A DNA stretch of 64,000 nt from Candidatus Pseudoscillospira faecavium (lineage in GTDB: Bacteria > Bacillota > Clostridia > Oscillospirales > Oscillospiraceae): positions 24,780 to 88,779 of the forward strand of contig CAJFVV010000018.1 in assembly GCA_904420565.1 (NCBI GenBank). Direction: 5' to 3'. Shown here one piece after another: positions 52,869 through 62,210 of this stretch. A program made the translations under genes and the position numbers. Every line of letters begins with the position of its first letter. Positions within the stretch are counted from its first letter, which is position 1. The notes below the pieces were generated by a model that ran no database searches, had not been told where the DNA came from, and saw only the letters and a list, made by a program, of their open reading frames with translations.

Positions 52869-54147
52869 AATGATTATGGCTGACGGCCTTGCCGAAAAGA
52901 AACAAATAGAAGATATGCGCGCCCGTGCTGCGCAGACGGGGGAAGAAATCACCGCCACTGCTGCGGCAGTTTTAAAAGATGTACGGGAAAACGGTTATGC
53001 AGCTGTCGAAAAATACTCGCTGCGTTTTGACGGCGCGGCGCCGCGGGAGATCGGACCGGAAGAATTGCAGGCAGCTTATGAGGCCTGTCCTGAAGATCTG
53101 ATTGCTGCCATGGAGGAGGCTGCAGAAAGCATTCGTGATTACAACGAAAAGATTTTAACACAGTCCATGGAATGGAAAAACCCCGTCGGCGGCACAGTGG
53201 GCCGTGTCGTGCGCGGCTTGACCCGCGTGGGCATTTATGTGCCCGGCGGCACGGCAGCTTATCCATCCTCTGTATTGATGAATGCGGTGCCGGCAAAAGT
53301 GGCTGGTGTGCAGGAAATTGTCATGGTCACACCGCCCACGGAGAATTTGAACCAGGCTGTGCTTGCCGCGGCAAAAATCGCAGGCGTGGATCGTGTGATC
53401 GGTGTGGGCGGTATTCAGGCGGTTGCAGCTTTGGCATATGGAGCGGGTTTTATTCCGCGTGTGGATAAAATCTGCGGACCAGGCAATGCCTATGTAGCTG
53501 CTGCCAAGCGGCTGGTTTACGGAACCATTGATATTGACATGGTTGCCGGCCCTTCGGAGGTCCTGGTGATTGCCGATGCTGCTGCCAATCCCAAATATGT
53601 GGCGGCGGATCTTCTTTCCCAGGCGGAGCACGATGTGCTGGCTTCGGCGGTGCTTTTAACCACCAGCGCAGAATTGGCGCAGCAGGTGGATGCGGAAATC
53701 GTACGTCAAACGGCGTACCTGTCCAGAAAAGATATCATCGAACGATCCCTGCATGATTTCGGGGCGGCGATTGTCTGCCCTGATTTGCAGACTTGTGCGG
53801 ATCTGGCCAATGAAATTGCGCCGGAGCATCTGGAAATCTGCACGGAAAACCCGCGGGAAGTGCTGCCGCTCATTTTGAATGCAGGCGCGGTCTTTTTGGG
53901 TGAGCATGCACCGGAGCCGCTGGGCGACTATATGGCCGGACCGAACCATGTGCTTCCGACCTCCGGTACAGCGCGCTTTTTCTCACCGCTGTCCGTGGAG
54001 AGTTTTTTGAAAACCATGAGTGTGCTGGAATATTCCCGCGATCAGCTGGCGCAGCAGTGGGAGCACATTGTGGCCTTTGCGCAGGCGGAATCTTTGACGG
54101 CGCATGCCAACTCCATTCAGGTTCGTTTTGAGGATGAAAACACATAA
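52861..54147 (+). CDS. hisD: Histidinol dehydrogenase
   Basis: NAD-dependent zinc enzyme performing the last two steps to histidine. The 428 residues contain [19 protein letters not shown] near 110, [19 protein letters not shown] near 200, [14 protein letters not shown] near 225 and the zinc/active-site [15 protein letters not shown] near 255, then [10 protein letters not shown] near 318. The start at 52861 follows AAGGAG; earlier sequence is the end of hisG. Confidence 0.96.
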   Translation: MLKMIMADGLAEKKQIEDMRARAAQTGEEITATAAAVLKDVRENGYAAVEKYSLRFDGAAPREIGPEELQAAYEACPEDLIAAMEEAAESIRDYNEKILTQSMEWKNPVGGTVGRVVRGLTRVGIYVPGGTAAYPSSVLMNAVPAKVAGVQEIVMVTPPTENLNQAVLAAAKIAGVDRVIGVGGIQAVAALAYGAGFIPRVDKICGPGNAYVAAAKRLVYGTIDIDMVAGPSEVLVIADAAANPKYVAADLLSQAEHDVLASAVLLTTSAELAQQVDAEIVRQTAYLSRKDIIERSLHDFGAAIVCPDLQTCADLANEIAPEHLEICTENPREVLPLILNAGAVFLGEHAPEPLGDYMAGPNHVLPTSGTARFFSPLSVESFLKTMSVLEYSRDQLAQQWEHIVAFAQAESLTAHANSIQVRFEDENT

Positions 54148-54165
54148 AGAGGGGAGCGGGGCGCA

Positions 54166-54744
54166 TTGGAACGGATTGCCAAAATTGAACGGAAAACCAA
54201 AGAGACGGAGATCCAGGTCGAACTGCATCTGGACGGCGGCGAAATTATCCTGAATACAGGCATTGGTTTTTTTGATCATATGCTGCATGCCTTTGCGTTT
54301 TATGCGGGCATTGGTCTGCAGGTGCATGCAAAAGGCGATTTGCATGTGGACGGGCATCACACTGTAGAGGATGTGGGCATTGTGATCGGCGAAGCCCTCA
54401 AAGGTGCTTTTGGAGATAAGCGCGGCATCCGTCGCTTTGCCAGTGCCTGCGTCCCTATGGATGAGGCGTTGGCTTTTGCAGCGCTGGATGTGTCCGGTCG
54501 TCCCTTTTTGGTGTTTGATGCTCCAATGCCGCAGGAGCGCTGCGGAGAATATGATACCTGCCTGAGCGTGGAGTTTATGCGCGCCTTGACCAATCATGCA
54601 GGATTGACGCTGCATTTGAAGGCGTTATACGGTGAAAATGCGCATCATATCACGGAAGGGCTGTTCAAAGCCTTTGGTTTGGCGCTGAAAGACGCCAAGC
54701 AGATGGAGGGCGATGGTGTCAGCTCAACGAAAGGATTGCTGTGA
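54166..54744 (+). CDS. hisB: Imidazoleglycerol-phosphate dehydratase HisB, TTG start
   Basis: Dehydrates imidazoleglycerol phosphate to imidazoleacetol phosphate. The 192 residues carry the manganese-binding histidine signatures GIGFFDHMLHAFAFYAG near 31, GDLHVDGHHTVEDVGI near 57, and the C-terminal LTLHLKALYGENAHHITEG near 145. The frame opens with a TTG at 54166 after GAGGGGAG; no ATG occurs before the conserved core, so TTG is the start. It is monofunctional, without a phosphatase domain. Confidence 0.94.
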   Translation: MERIAKIERKTKETEIQVELHLDGGEIILNTGIGFFDHMLHAFAFYAGIGLQVHAKGDLHVDGHHTVEDVGIVIGEALKGAFGDKRGIRRFASACVPMDEALAFAALDVSGRPFLVFDAPMPQERCGEYDTCLSVEFMRALTNHAGLTLHLKALYGENAHHITEGLFKAFGLALKDAKQMEGDGVSSTKGLL

Positions 54745-55352
54745 TGGGATATACGGCGATTATAGATTATCATGTTGGCAACCTTGCCAGCATTCGACAT
54801 GCGCTGGATTATATCGGTGCAGAGACACAGGTGACCGCGGAAGAGGCAGTGCTGGAGCGCGCCGAAGGCATTATTCTGCCTGGTGTGGGCGCATTTCCGG
54901 ATGCTTATCAGGAATTGAAAAAGCGCGGCCTCCCGGAGGTGCTGCGTCGGCAGGCGGGAAAAAAGCCGATTCTGGGCATTTGCCTTGGTATGCAGCTGCT
55001 CCTTGGCAGCAGCACAGAGATACGTCCCTGCCGTGGATTGGATTTTGTTCCCGGCCGGGTAGAGCGTATCCAAACAAACTATAAATTACCGCACATCGGC
55101 TGGAATGCACTGCATTTCTGCACGCCGTCGCCTTTGTTCTGTGGAATTGAAGAGGGCGCTTATGTGTATTTTGTCCATACCTTTTGTGCGCTGCCTGAGC
55201 ATCGGGAAAGCATTTATGCGGTGACGGATTACGGCACAGAAGTTGTGGCCGCCGTGGGAAAGGGCAATGTTTACGGCACACAGTTCCACCCGGAAAAAAG
55301 CGGTGATGTGGGGCTGGAAATCTTAAAGAACTTTGTGAGGTTGCAGGGATGA
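54744..55352 (+). CDS. hisH: Imidazole glycerol phosphate synthase subunit HisH
   Basis: Glutaminase that supplies ammonia to HisF. The 202 residues show the class I amidotransferase triad: cysteine in GICLGMQLLLG near 78, histidine and glutamate in GTQFHPEKSGDVG near 181. The start IIDYHVGNLASI is typical; most relatives have DYGxGN, here DYHVGN. Its ATG overlaps the hisB stop (TGATG) and its stop overlaps hisA. Confidence 0.95.
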   Translation: MGYTAIIDYHVGNLASIRHALDYIGAETQVTAEEAVLERAEGIILPGVGAFPDAYQELKKRGLPEVLRRQAGKKPILGICLGMQLLLGSSTEIRPCRGLDFVPGRVERIQTNYKLPHIGWNALHFCTPSPLFCGIEEGAYVYFVHTFCALPEHRESIYAVTDYGTEVVAAVGKGNVYGTQFHPEKSGDVGLEILKNFVRLQG

Positions 55353-56071
55353 TTATTGAACCGGCCATTGATTTGAAAAATCAGCAGTGCGTGCGCCTGA
55401 AAAAGGGAAACTTTGATACTGTGCACCAGGTGGCGGAGGATCCTATAGCCACAGCGCGCACCTTTCAAGCGGCCGGTGCTCGCTGGATCCATATGGTGGA
55501 TCTGGACGGTGCCCGCAGTGGGGAGCGCATCAATGCACCGATTGTTGCGGCTGTGGCGCAGCTGCCGGGCATTCGGGTGGAACTGGGCGGCGGGCTGCGC
55601 ACGATGGAGGATCTGCGCGCTGCAGACAGGAGCGGCGTCTATCGGCTCTGTATCGGCTCTGCCGCGGTGTCTGATCCTGATTTTGTACGCAGTGCTGTTC
55701 GTCAATACGGTGAGCGCATCGCGGTCGGGATCGATGCGCTGGAAGGAACGGTCCGGGTTTCCGGCTGGGAGCAGGATTCCGGGCTGGATTGTCTGTCCTT
55801 TGCAAAGGAAATGGAGTCCATAGGTGTGCGGACGATTATTTTCACGGATATTTCCACCGATGGTATGTTGTCCGGCCCATCGTTTGCCTGGCTGGAACGT
55901 TTGCAGCAGAGTGTTTCCTGCAGGATCATTGCCAGCGGCGGTGTGGCACAGCTGAACGATATTCTGGCCCTGCGGGATATGGGACTGTATGGCGCCATTA
56001 TTGGCAAGGCGTATTATGCAGGCACCATTGATCTGGTGCAGGCCATCAGAGAGGCGGGGGAACAATGTTAG
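55349..56071 (+). CDS. hisA: ProFAR isomerase HisA
   Basis: Amadori isomerase of the fourth step, with a (beta-alpha)8 barrel. The 240 residues have the first catalytic aspartate in [17 protein letters not shown] (D8) and the second in [15 protein letters not shown] near 130. [13 protein letters not shown] near 46 and [13 protein letters not shown] near 74 bind phosphate. It overlaps both neighbours by a few bases. Confidence 0.95.
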   Translation: MIIEPAIDLKNQQCVRLKKGNFDTVHQVAEDPIATARTFQAAGARWIHMVDLDGARSGERINAPIVAAVAQLPGIRVELGGGLRTMEDLRAADRSGVYRLCIGSAAVSDPDFVRSAVRQYGERIAVGIDALEGTVRVSGWEQDSGLDCLSFAKEMESIGVRTIIFTDISTDGMLSGPSFAWLERLQQSVSCRIIASGGVAQLNDILALRDMGLYGAIIGKAYYAGTIDLVQAIREAGEQC

Positions 56072-56823
56072 CCAAGAGAATCATTCCCTGTTTGGACGTC
56101 AAAGATGGGCGTGTGGTTAAGGGCGTCAACTTTGTCAATATCCGTGACGCAGGGGATCCGGTGGAGCTCGCGAAATGCTACAGCGATGCCGGTGCAGATG
56201 AGATTGTTTTTTTGGATATTACGGCTACCCATGAAGCGCGAAAGACCGTAGCAGATGTGGTGGCACGGACGGCAGAGCAGGTTTTTGTTCCGCTGACTGT
56301 GGGCGGCGGAATTCGTACATTGGAGGATTTTCAGCTGCTTTTGCGTTCAGGAGCTGATAAAATTTCTATAAACTCTGCAGCGGTGCGTGATCCCAGCCTG
56401 ATTTCCCGTGCGGCGGAGCGGTTTGGCAGCCAATGTGTTGTGCTGGCGGCAGATGCAAAGCAGAAACCGGATGGACACTATGAAATTGTTGTGGAAGGCG
56501 GCCGGAAATTTACGGGTATCGATCTTTTGGACTGGGTTACAGAAGCGGAAAAACGCGGTGCCGGTGAAATTCTGCTGACGAGTATGGATGCTGACGGTAC
56601 CAAGGCAGGCTTTGATTTGCCCATGCTGCAGTTGGTGACAAATGCGGTGCATATCCCGGTCATTGCCTCCGGCGGCTGCGGCAAATTGGAGCATTTTGCG
56701 CAGGTATTTGAAGAAACGGATGCAGATGCGGCGCTGGCAGCTTCGCTGTTCCATTTTGGGGAGCTGACGATCGGGCAGGTAAAGCAATACCTGCATGAGC
56801 AGGATATTCCTGTACGGCTGTGA
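56065..56823 (+). CDS. hisF: Imidazole glycerol phosphate synthase subunit HisF
   Basis: Cyclase that uses HisH-derived ammonia to make imidazoleglycerol phosphate and AICAR. The 252 residues form a barrel with the catalytic aspartates in [18 protein letters not shown] (D10-11) and [16 protein letters not shown] near 175. The [13 protein letters not shown] loop near 79 binds phosphate. Overlaps hisA by 7 bases; hisI starts 13 bases later. Confidence 0.96.
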   Translation: MLAKRIIPCLDVKDGRVVKGVNFVNIRDAGDPVELAKCYSDAGADEIVFLDITATHEARKTVADVVARTAEQVFVPLTVGGGIRTLEDFQLLLRSGADKISINSAAVRDPSLISRAAERFGSQCVVLAADAKQKPDGHYEIVVEGGRKFTGIDLLDWVTEAEKRGAGEILLTSMDADGTKAGFDLPMLQLVTNAVHIPVIASGGCGKLEHFAQVFEETDADAALAASLFHFGELTIGQVKQYLHEQDIPVRL

Positions 56824-56836
56824 GGAGAATGTACCT

Positions 56837-57169
56837 ATGACGTTTGATTTGAATCAGTTATTTCAAAAGTCGGATTTGATACCGGTGATTATTCAGGATG
56901 CGGAAGACCGGACAGTACTGATGCTGGGCTTTACCAACCGGGAGGCGGTGGAGCTGACTCTGAAAACAAAAACAGCTTGGTTCTGGTCTCGCTCCAGACA
57001 GAAGCTTTGGAACAAAGGGGAGAGCAGCGGTCATTTTCTGCATGTGGTTAAAATGATAACTGATTGCGACACGGATACGCTGTTGTATTTGTGCCATCCG
57101 GATGGTCCCACTTGTCACACAGGAAGCAGAAGTTGCTTTTTTAATACGATTATGGAGGAAGAGACATGA
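56837..57169 (+). CDS. hisI: Phosphoribosyl-AMP cyclohydrolase HisI
   Basis: Opens the adenine ring of PR-AMP (third step). The 110 residues have MLGFTNREAVELTLKTKTAWFWSRS-like core, seen as AWFWSRSRQKLWNKGESSG near 56. The zinc and magnesium residues are in TDCDTDTLLYLCHPDGPTCH near 79. It is separate from HisE, which follows with a 4-base overlap, whereas some bacteria fuse the two. GAGGAG precedes the ATG at 56837. Confidence 0.95.
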   Translation: MTFDLNQLFQKSDLIPVIIQDAEDRTVLMLGFTNREAVELTLKTKTAWFWSRSRQKLWNKGESSGHFLHVVKMITDCDTDTLLYLCHPDGPTCHTGSRSCFFNTIMEEET

Positions 57170-57489
57170 ATTCTTTTGAACAGATGGAGGCGGTCATTGC
57201 TCAGCGGCGCAGTCAGCCTCAGGAAGGATCCTATACTTGCTATTTATTCGATAAGGGATTGGATAAAATTTTGAAAAAAGTAGGTGAGGAGTGCGCCGAA
57301 ACGATCATCGCGGCCAAAAATGGCGATAGAGAGAATCTGGTTGAGGAAATCAATGATGTTTTTTATCATATCATGGTGATGATGAACGAGTGCGGTGTCA
57401 CGCTGGAGGATGTATGCCGGGAAATGGATCTGCGTGCCCAGAAAATCGGGAATTTGAAGCAGTTTCATGTATCGGATCACAATACCTGA
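57166..57489 (+). CDS. hisE: Phosphoribosyl-ATP pyrophosphatase HisE
   Basis: Removes pyrophosphate from PR-ATP (second step). The 107 all-alpha residues of the MazG-like superfamily include SYTCYLFDKGLDKILKKVGE near 21, then EECAETIIAAKNGDRENLVEEI-type metal-binding helices, seen as ECAETIIAAKNGDRENLVEE near 42. Last gene of the operon; the terminator follows 33 bases later. Confidence 0.94.
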   Translation: MNSFEQMEAVIAQRRSQPQEGSYTCYLFDKGLDKILKKVGEECAETIIAAKNGDRENLVEEINDVFYHIMVMMNECGVTLEDVCREMDLRAQKIGNLKQFHVSDHNT

Positions 57490-57521
57490 AGCGATCAAAT
57501 CCAGCGAAGTATATACAGTCC

Positions 57522-57549
57522 GGCGCATCGTTGCGATGCGCCATTTTTT
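57522..57549 (+). terminator. Terminator of the his operon
   Basis: GGCGCATCG / CGATGCGCC stem with a TTG loop, then ATTTTTT. Confidence 0.88.
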
Positions 57550-57554
57550 ATAAA

Positions 57555-57593
57555 AAATCAGCGGCAGAGAAAACTTTTCTCTGCCGCTGATTT
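57555..57593. terminator. Terminator of the pot operon (minus strand)
   Basis: A 19-base perfect stem beginning AAATCAGCGGCAGAG around a single C. On the minus strand the trailing TTTTTTATAAAA run makes it the end of the pot-thioesterase transcript. Confidence 0.85.
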
Positions 57594-57620
57594 ATATGTT
57601 TTGAAATGCCGGCCTCCGGA

Positions 57621-58016
57621 TTATTTGGCGAGTTTTCCGTTTGCTTTGGCCAGAAAACGTTCGTTGTCGATAATTGCACGCTGATGGGTGCCTTCACCGA
57701 TCAAGCCGGCTTCATCATAGGCGCGCACTTGGAAGTCTACCATTTTCCCGTTGGCGGAAATGTGGGTCACTTCTGCCTCAGCCCAGACCTTCATTCCGAC
57801 AGGGGTGGGCGCACTGTGGGTAATTTGGATAGATGTTCCCACAGTACCTTTTCCCTCAGGCAGGGTAGACGCCATCAGCGACAATGCCGCATTTTCCATC
57901 AGAGCTACCATATAAGGGGTTCCAAAAACCATCAGATTACCAGAGCCTGCCTTGGCAGCGGTATTTTCTGCAGAAACCACGGTTTCTGCGCGGTGTTTCA
58001 TTCCGATTTCCAGCAT
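57621..58016 (-). CDS. Hotdog-fold thioesterase, fluoroacetyl-CoA thioesterase (FlK)-like
   Basis: A 131-residue hotdog-fold protein. A Thr and Glu occur in MVFGTPYMVALMENAA near residue 35, and a His in SIQITHSAPTPVGM near 67, corresponding to the FlK catalytic Thr-Glu-His. It probably hydrolyses a small acyl-CoA; substrate unknown. AAGGAGG precedes the ATG at 58016, only 18 bases after the potD stop, so it is likely the last gene of the pot transcript. Confidence 0.85.
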   Translation of the reverse strand: MLEIGMKHRAETVVSAENTAAKAGSGNLMVFGTPYMVALMENAALSLMASTLPEGKGTVGTSIQITHSAPTPVGMKVWAEAEVTHISANGKMVDFQVRAYDEAGLIGEGTHQRAIIDNERFLAKANGKLAK

Positions 58017-58034
58017 TACTGCGATTCCTCCTTG

Positions 58035-59105
58035 TTAATTGCCGGCCTGGGTCATGCCAAGACGGAGCCATTCACTGTCGTAAAGCTCAAGAGAGGCCTG
58101 ATCCAGATTAATAAAAGCGGTGCAGGTGTCCAGATATTCCTGGGAAGGATACAAAATGTCGCTGCTGCGGTATTCTTCATCCAGCATTGCAGTGGCGCCG
58201 GACGAAGGAAGCGCATAACCGATTACATCGAAATTCTGGACATAGGAGTTGTTGTCACACATGAAATTGATGAATGCCATGGCATTGTCATAATTCTGAC
58301 AGGTGGTGGGAACACACATGGCATCCAGGAACAGATTGGCGCCTTCCTCCGGCTGTACCCAGACCAGATCGGGGTTATCTTCCAGCATGATCAGATAGTC
58401 ACCGGCGTAATAAACGCCTACTGCTGCTTCATTGTTTGCCATTTTGTCAAAAATTTGATCCATCACATAGGCCTGTACCAAGCCGTCTTCTTTCTGCTGT
58501 ACCAGCAAATCTACTGCAGCAGTAATTTCATCGGGGTTTGTCGTATTGATATCATAGCCCAGTGCCATCAACGCAATGGCGATGCAGTCACGGGAATTGT
58601 CAAACATCAATACGCTGTGCGGATCCAGAAGATCTGTGTCAAACAGGTCGGCCCATTTGGTGATGGGACGATCCACCATATTTGGATTATAGATGATACC
58701 GGTGGTCCCCCAGGTATAAGGGATGGAATACTCGTTGGTTGGGTCGTAAATCATGTTTTTGTATTGCTCGTCGATATTGGCGTAATTGGGAATTTGAGAA
58801 AAATCCAGCTTCATCAGCATGCCCTCGTCGATCAGACGGCTGATCATATAATCAGAGGGCACAATCACATCATAATTGACACTGCCGCTTTTCAGCTTTG
58901 TATACATATTTTCGTTGCTGTCATAAGTGCTGTAAAGCACTTTGATGCCGGTTTCTTCTGTAAATTCATCCAAAAGATCCATATCAATATACTCGCCCCA
59001 GTTGTAAACACGAACAACGCCGTTCGGCGCACTGCTGCCGCAGCCGGCCAGCATGGTGCACAGCATGGCTGCTGCACAGCTCAAAGCAAAAATACGTTTC
59101 ACCAT
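58035..59105 (-). CDS. potD: Spermidine/putrescine-binding lipoprotein PotD
   Basis: Captures polyamines outside the membrane for PotABC. The 356 residues start with a lipoprotein signal (lipobox LAGC, lipidated cysteine near 22). The family pattern follows: VRVYNWGEYIDMDLLDEF near 32, DVIVPSDYMISRLI near 77 and YTWGTTGIIYNPNMV near 127. Acidic residues that bind amines are in the usual places (for example YYAGDYLIMLED near 220). Fourth transport gene of potA-B-C-D. Confidence 0.93.
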   Translation of the reverse strand: MVKRIFALSCAAAMLCTMLAGCGSSAPNGVVRVYNWGEYIDMDLLDEFTEETGIKVLYSTYDSNENMYTKLKSGSVNYDVIVPSDYMISRLIDEGMLMKLDFSQIPNYANIDEQYKNMIYDPTNEYSIPYTWGTTGIIYNPNMVDRPITKWADLFDTDLLDPHSVLMFDNSRDCIAIALMALGYDINTTNPDEITAAVDLLVQQKEDGLVQAYVMDQIFDKMANNEAAVGVYYAGDYLIMLEDNPDLVWVQPEEGANLFLDAMCVPTTCQNYDNAMAFINFMCDNNSYVQNFDVIGYALPSSGATAMLDEEYRSSDILYPSQEYLDTCTAFINLDQASLELYDSEWLRLGMTQAGN

Positions 59106-59144
59106 TTCTTCAGATTCACTCCTTAATAAAATTTTACGCTGCGC

Positions 59145-60035
59145 TCATATTTGCTGGGAGGCATCCCGTTTTAATGCATGCAGACGCTTAGCTTCGGCCT
59201 GTTCCTGGCGAATGGAGCGCACGTTGATAATAATCAGCAAAATCATGACAATGCCGAATAGGATTGTAGAAATTGCATTGATTTCCGGGCTGATGTGTCG
59301 CCGCGCCATGGCATAGATTTCCATGGCCAGGTTTGAAACGTCAGCGCCGGCAGTGAAATAAGAAATAACAAAGTCATCTACCGACATAGTAAAAGCAATA
59401 ATTGCGCCGTTGATGATGCCGGGACGCAGCTGAGGCAGAACCACTTTGGTAAAAGCCTGCAGGGGCGTGGCCCCCAGATCCTGGGCTGCCTCGGATAAAT
59501 TTTTATCCAGCTGACGCAGGCAAGGCATCACGGATAAAATGACATAGGGCGTATCAAATGTGATATGCGCCAGAAGAAGGGTAATAAAACCCAGGTGGAA
59601 ATCAACAGGAAGCCAGAAACCGGTGTTTGCGCCGATCCAGTACGCAAGGTCATTCAATACCTGTGTTGAGAAAACAAACAGCAGCATCAGGGAAACGCCG
59701 GTGATAATATCTGCATTGGTCATGGGAATATTGTTGACGCCCATGAAGAATGCGCGGGGCTTTCGCCGCATGGAAAAGAAACCGATTGCGGCCAAGGTAC
59801 CGAAAATGGTGGCTACAAGCGCTGCCAGGACCGAAACTCCCAGCGTGACAATAAATGCGTTGATGATTGCGTCATTTTGCAGCAGATCTGCATACCAGTG
59901 CAATGTAAAGCCCGACCATACTGCGCGGTTTCTGGAGTCGTTGAAAGAAAAGATAATCAGAACCAGGATCGGTGCATACAAGAAAATATAAACGAGCACA
60001 TTATAGATCCTGGAAATACCAAACGCTCTGCTCAT
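59145..60035 (-). CDS. potC: Spermidine/putrescine ABC transporter permease PotC
   Basis: Membrane subunit of the polyamine importer. The 296 residues have six predicted membrane segments and the ABC permease EAA loop seen as [23 protein letters not shown] near 178, which contacts PotA. The C-terminus has a charged tail. The ATG overlaps the potB stop by 4 bases. Confidence 0.94.
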   Translation of the reverse strand: MSRAFGISRIYNVLVYIFLYAPILVLIIFSFNDSRNRAVWSGFTLHWYADLLQNDAIINAFIVTLGVSVLAALVATIFGTLAAIGFFSMRRKPRAFFMGVNNIPMTNADIITGVSLMLLFVFSTQVLNDLAYWIGANTGFWLPVDFHLGFITLLLAHITFDTPYVILSVMPCLRQLDKNLSEAAQDLGATPLQAFTKVVLPQLRPGIINGAIIAFTMSVDDFVISYFTAGADVSNLAMEIYAMARRHISPEINAISTILFGIVMILLIIINVRSIRQEQAEAKRLHALKRDASQQI

Positions 60036-60892
60036 AGCAACACCGCCTCATCTTCACCGTCGCCAAAGCGGTTCATAATACCCATGCATACCACGACGAC
60101 AATCATCATAATCAGCGAAATGGCGCTGCCAAGATGAGGGTTGTAGGTGCCGCCCAAAAACTGCATATCAATGACGTCACCCAGCAGCCAGTGGAGACCG
60201 CCGCCCAATAAGCGGGAAATGGCAAAGGTACTGACGGAAGGGATAAACACCATCATAATGCCGGAAAGCACGCCGGGAAGAGACAGCGGCAAAATCAGCC
60301 GCCGGAAGGTCTGACGACGGTTTGCCCCCAAATCCTGAGCCGCTTCGATATAGCGGCGGTCAATTCCGCTCAGCACAGTGAAAATCGGCAGAATCATAAA
60401 CGGCAGATAGTTGTACACCATACCCAGGACAACAGCAAAACTGGTGTTGATCATGGGAATATAATCCGTCGTTAAAATCCCAATATTGTTCAGATAGTCA
60501 ATTAAGCCGATGCTGCGGAAAAACTGATTGAGAAAACCGTTGTTTTCCAGAATGGTCATCCAGGCATAGGTGCGCAGCAAGAAATTCATCCACATGGGAA
60601 GCATGATCAGCAGGATGGCAACTTTTTGCACGGAGGGCCGCTCATTGGAAAGAATATAGGCGAACGGATAGCCAATCAAAAGGCAGACCAGAGTGGCAAT
60701 ACCAGCCTGCAGAAAAGAATTTTTAAACACCGGGGCGTAAACGCCGAGGTTGGAGAAATTTTCCAGGGTAAGCGCTCCGCTGGAATTGGTAAATGCATAG
60801 CCTACAATAAAGAGCAGCGGCACGATGACGAAAATGGCCATCCAGACCACATAAGGGACGGCGGCAATACGGACAAATGCTTTAGAACTCAT
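60032..60892 (-). CDS. potB: Spermidine/putrescine ABC transporter permease PotB
   Basis: Partner permease of PotC. The 286 residues have six membrane segments and the EAA loop [20 protein letters not shown] near 180. I chose the ATG at 60892, 9 bases after GGAGG, giving [20 protein letters not shown]. The longer frame up to 60964 would add a basic tail and run deep into potA. It still overlaps potA by 11 bases. Confidence 0.93.
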   Translation of the reverse strand: MSSKAFVRIAAVPYVVWMAIFVIVPLLFIVGYAFTNSSGALTLENFSNLGVYAPVFKNSFLQAGIATLVCLLIGYPFAYILSNERPSVQKVAILLIMLPMWMNFLLRTYAWMTILENNGFLNQFFRSIGLIDYLNNIGILTTDYIPMINTSFAVVLGMVYNYLPFMILPIFTVLSGIDRRYIEAAQDLGANRRQTFRRLILPLSLPGVLSGIMMVFIPSVSTFAISRLLGGGLHWLLGDVIDMQFLGGTYNPHLGSAISLIMMIVVVVCMGIMNRFGDGEDEAVLL

Positions 60893-62036
60893 GTTCTTTG
60901 TCCTCCTCGTCCGTCTCTTCTTTTTCGGCAAAGTCAGGGTCGTTAATTTCTTCGTATTCGTCACTGTAGGAACTGTAGTCGCCCACCTGATCGGAATAGA
61001 CGCTCTTTTTCATCACATGGATATCATCCGGTGGAATGACAATGCCGATTGTGCTGCCCAAAGGATGAAAATCCGTGGTTTGGATCAGCCACTTGAATCC
61101 ATTGATATCCACAATGATATCGTAATAAATTCCCTTAAAAGTAATTTCGGTGATCATGCCGCTCAGGCGGCCTTCTTCTTTTGGAACAATGTCAATGTCT
61201 TCCGGACGGATAACCACATCCACAGCTTCTTTTTTTGCAAAGCCTTTGTCAACGCAGGGGAATTTGCAGCCAAGAAATTCCACCACAAAATCTTCGTGCA
61301 TGCAGCCGTCCAGAATATTGGACTCACCGATAAAATCTGCAACAAATGCATTTTTCGGCTCATTATATATATCTTCAGGAGTGCCGATCTGTTGAATATG
61401 CCCTTTATCCATGACTACCACTGTGTCAGACATGGCCAGGGCTTCTTCCTGATCGTGGGTTACATAAATAAACGTAATTCCCGTTTGCCGCTGAATCCGC
61501 TTCAGTTCGTTCTGCATATCCTTTCGCAGGCGCAGATCCAGGGCGCCCAAAGGTTCGTCGAGCAGCAGCACCTTGGGGCGGTTTACCAGGGCGCGGGCAA
61601 TAGCCACACGCTGCTGCTGGCCGCCGGACAAGGCGTTGGGTTTGCGATGATCAAAGCCCCGTAAGCTGACAATATCCAGCATCTCTTTTACGCGCCGGTC
61701 AATTTCATCTTTCGGCGTTTTGGAGATGCGGAGACCAAACGCGATATTTTCATATACGTCCAAATGCGGGAAAAGGGCGTATTTTTGAAATACCGTGTTG
61801 ATCTGTCGCTTATGGGGCGGTACATTGGTAATTTCCGCGCCGTCAAAATAAACCGAACCGGATGTGGGTGATAAAAAACCGCCGATGATGCGCAACGTGG
61901 TGGTTTTTCCGCATCCGCTGGAACCGAGCAGCGTCAGAAATTCACGATTATCAATTGTAAGATTTAAATTATCGAGAACAAGCTCGTCGTCAAACGCCAT
62001 GCAGCAGTCTACAAGGCGAATTAACTCTTTGGACAT
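60882..62036 (-). CDS. potA: Spermidine/putrescine ABC transporter ATPase PotA
   Basis: Energises polyamine import. The 384 residues show Walker [11 protein letters not shown] near residue 34, the ABC signature [15 protein letters not shown] near 136, Walker [13 protein letters not shown] near 155 and the H-loop THDQEEAL near 189. A C-terminal TOBE-like regulatory domain and a very acidic tail (about 30 residues of Asp/Glu) follow; the tail is longer than usual. First gene of potABCD. GGGGGAGG precedes the ATG. Confidence 0.95.
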   Translation of the reverse strand: MSKELIRLVDCCMAFDDELVLDNLNLTIDNREFLTLLGSSGCGKTTTLRIIGGFLSPTSGSVYFDGAEITNVPPHKRQINTVFQKYALFPHLDVYENIAFGLRISKTPKDEIDRRVKEMLDIVSLRGFDHRKPNALSGGQQQRVAIARALVNRPKVLLLDEPLGALDLRLRKDMQNELKRIQRQTGITFIYVTHDQEEALAMSDTVVVMDKGHIQQIGTPEDIYNEPKNAFVADFIGESNILDGCMHEDFVVEFLGCKFPCVDKGFAKKEAVDVVIRPEDIDIVPKEEGRLSGMITEITFKGIYYDIIVDINGFKWLIQTTDFHPLGSTIGIVIPPDDIHVMKKSVYSDQVGDYSSYSDEYEEINDPDFAEKEETDEEDKEHEF

Positions 62037-62175
62037 TTATCCTCCCCCGTTTCCTGTAAAGTCACTTAAAATGTTGCGCGTTGTATAAACATTTGTGTGT
62101 ATACGTAACATTCCCACCTTTCTTCAAAACTCTTATAGGACACACAGCGAAGCGCGTCAAAACAAATCGAATCAC

Positions 62176-62204
62176 ATAATAAAAGATCCATAGAAAAAAG
62201 TCAA
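62176..62204 (-). promoter_or_regulatory. Sigma-A type promoter of potABCD
   Basis: On the minus strand, TTGACT (62204-62199), 17-base spacer, TATTAT (62181-62176). The -35 lies just past the stop of the upstream pseudouridine synthase. About 135 bases of leader follow, with an imperfect inverted repeat AATGTTGCG / CGTAACATT between 62071 and 62115. Confidence 0.75.
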
Positions 62205-62210
62205 TGAAAA

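Noticed and set aside
57606..59126. A 506-codon plus-strand frame opposite the thioesterase and potD
   Set aside because: The sense strand encodes two clear families with good starts; the antisense product resembles nothing and spans two genes.
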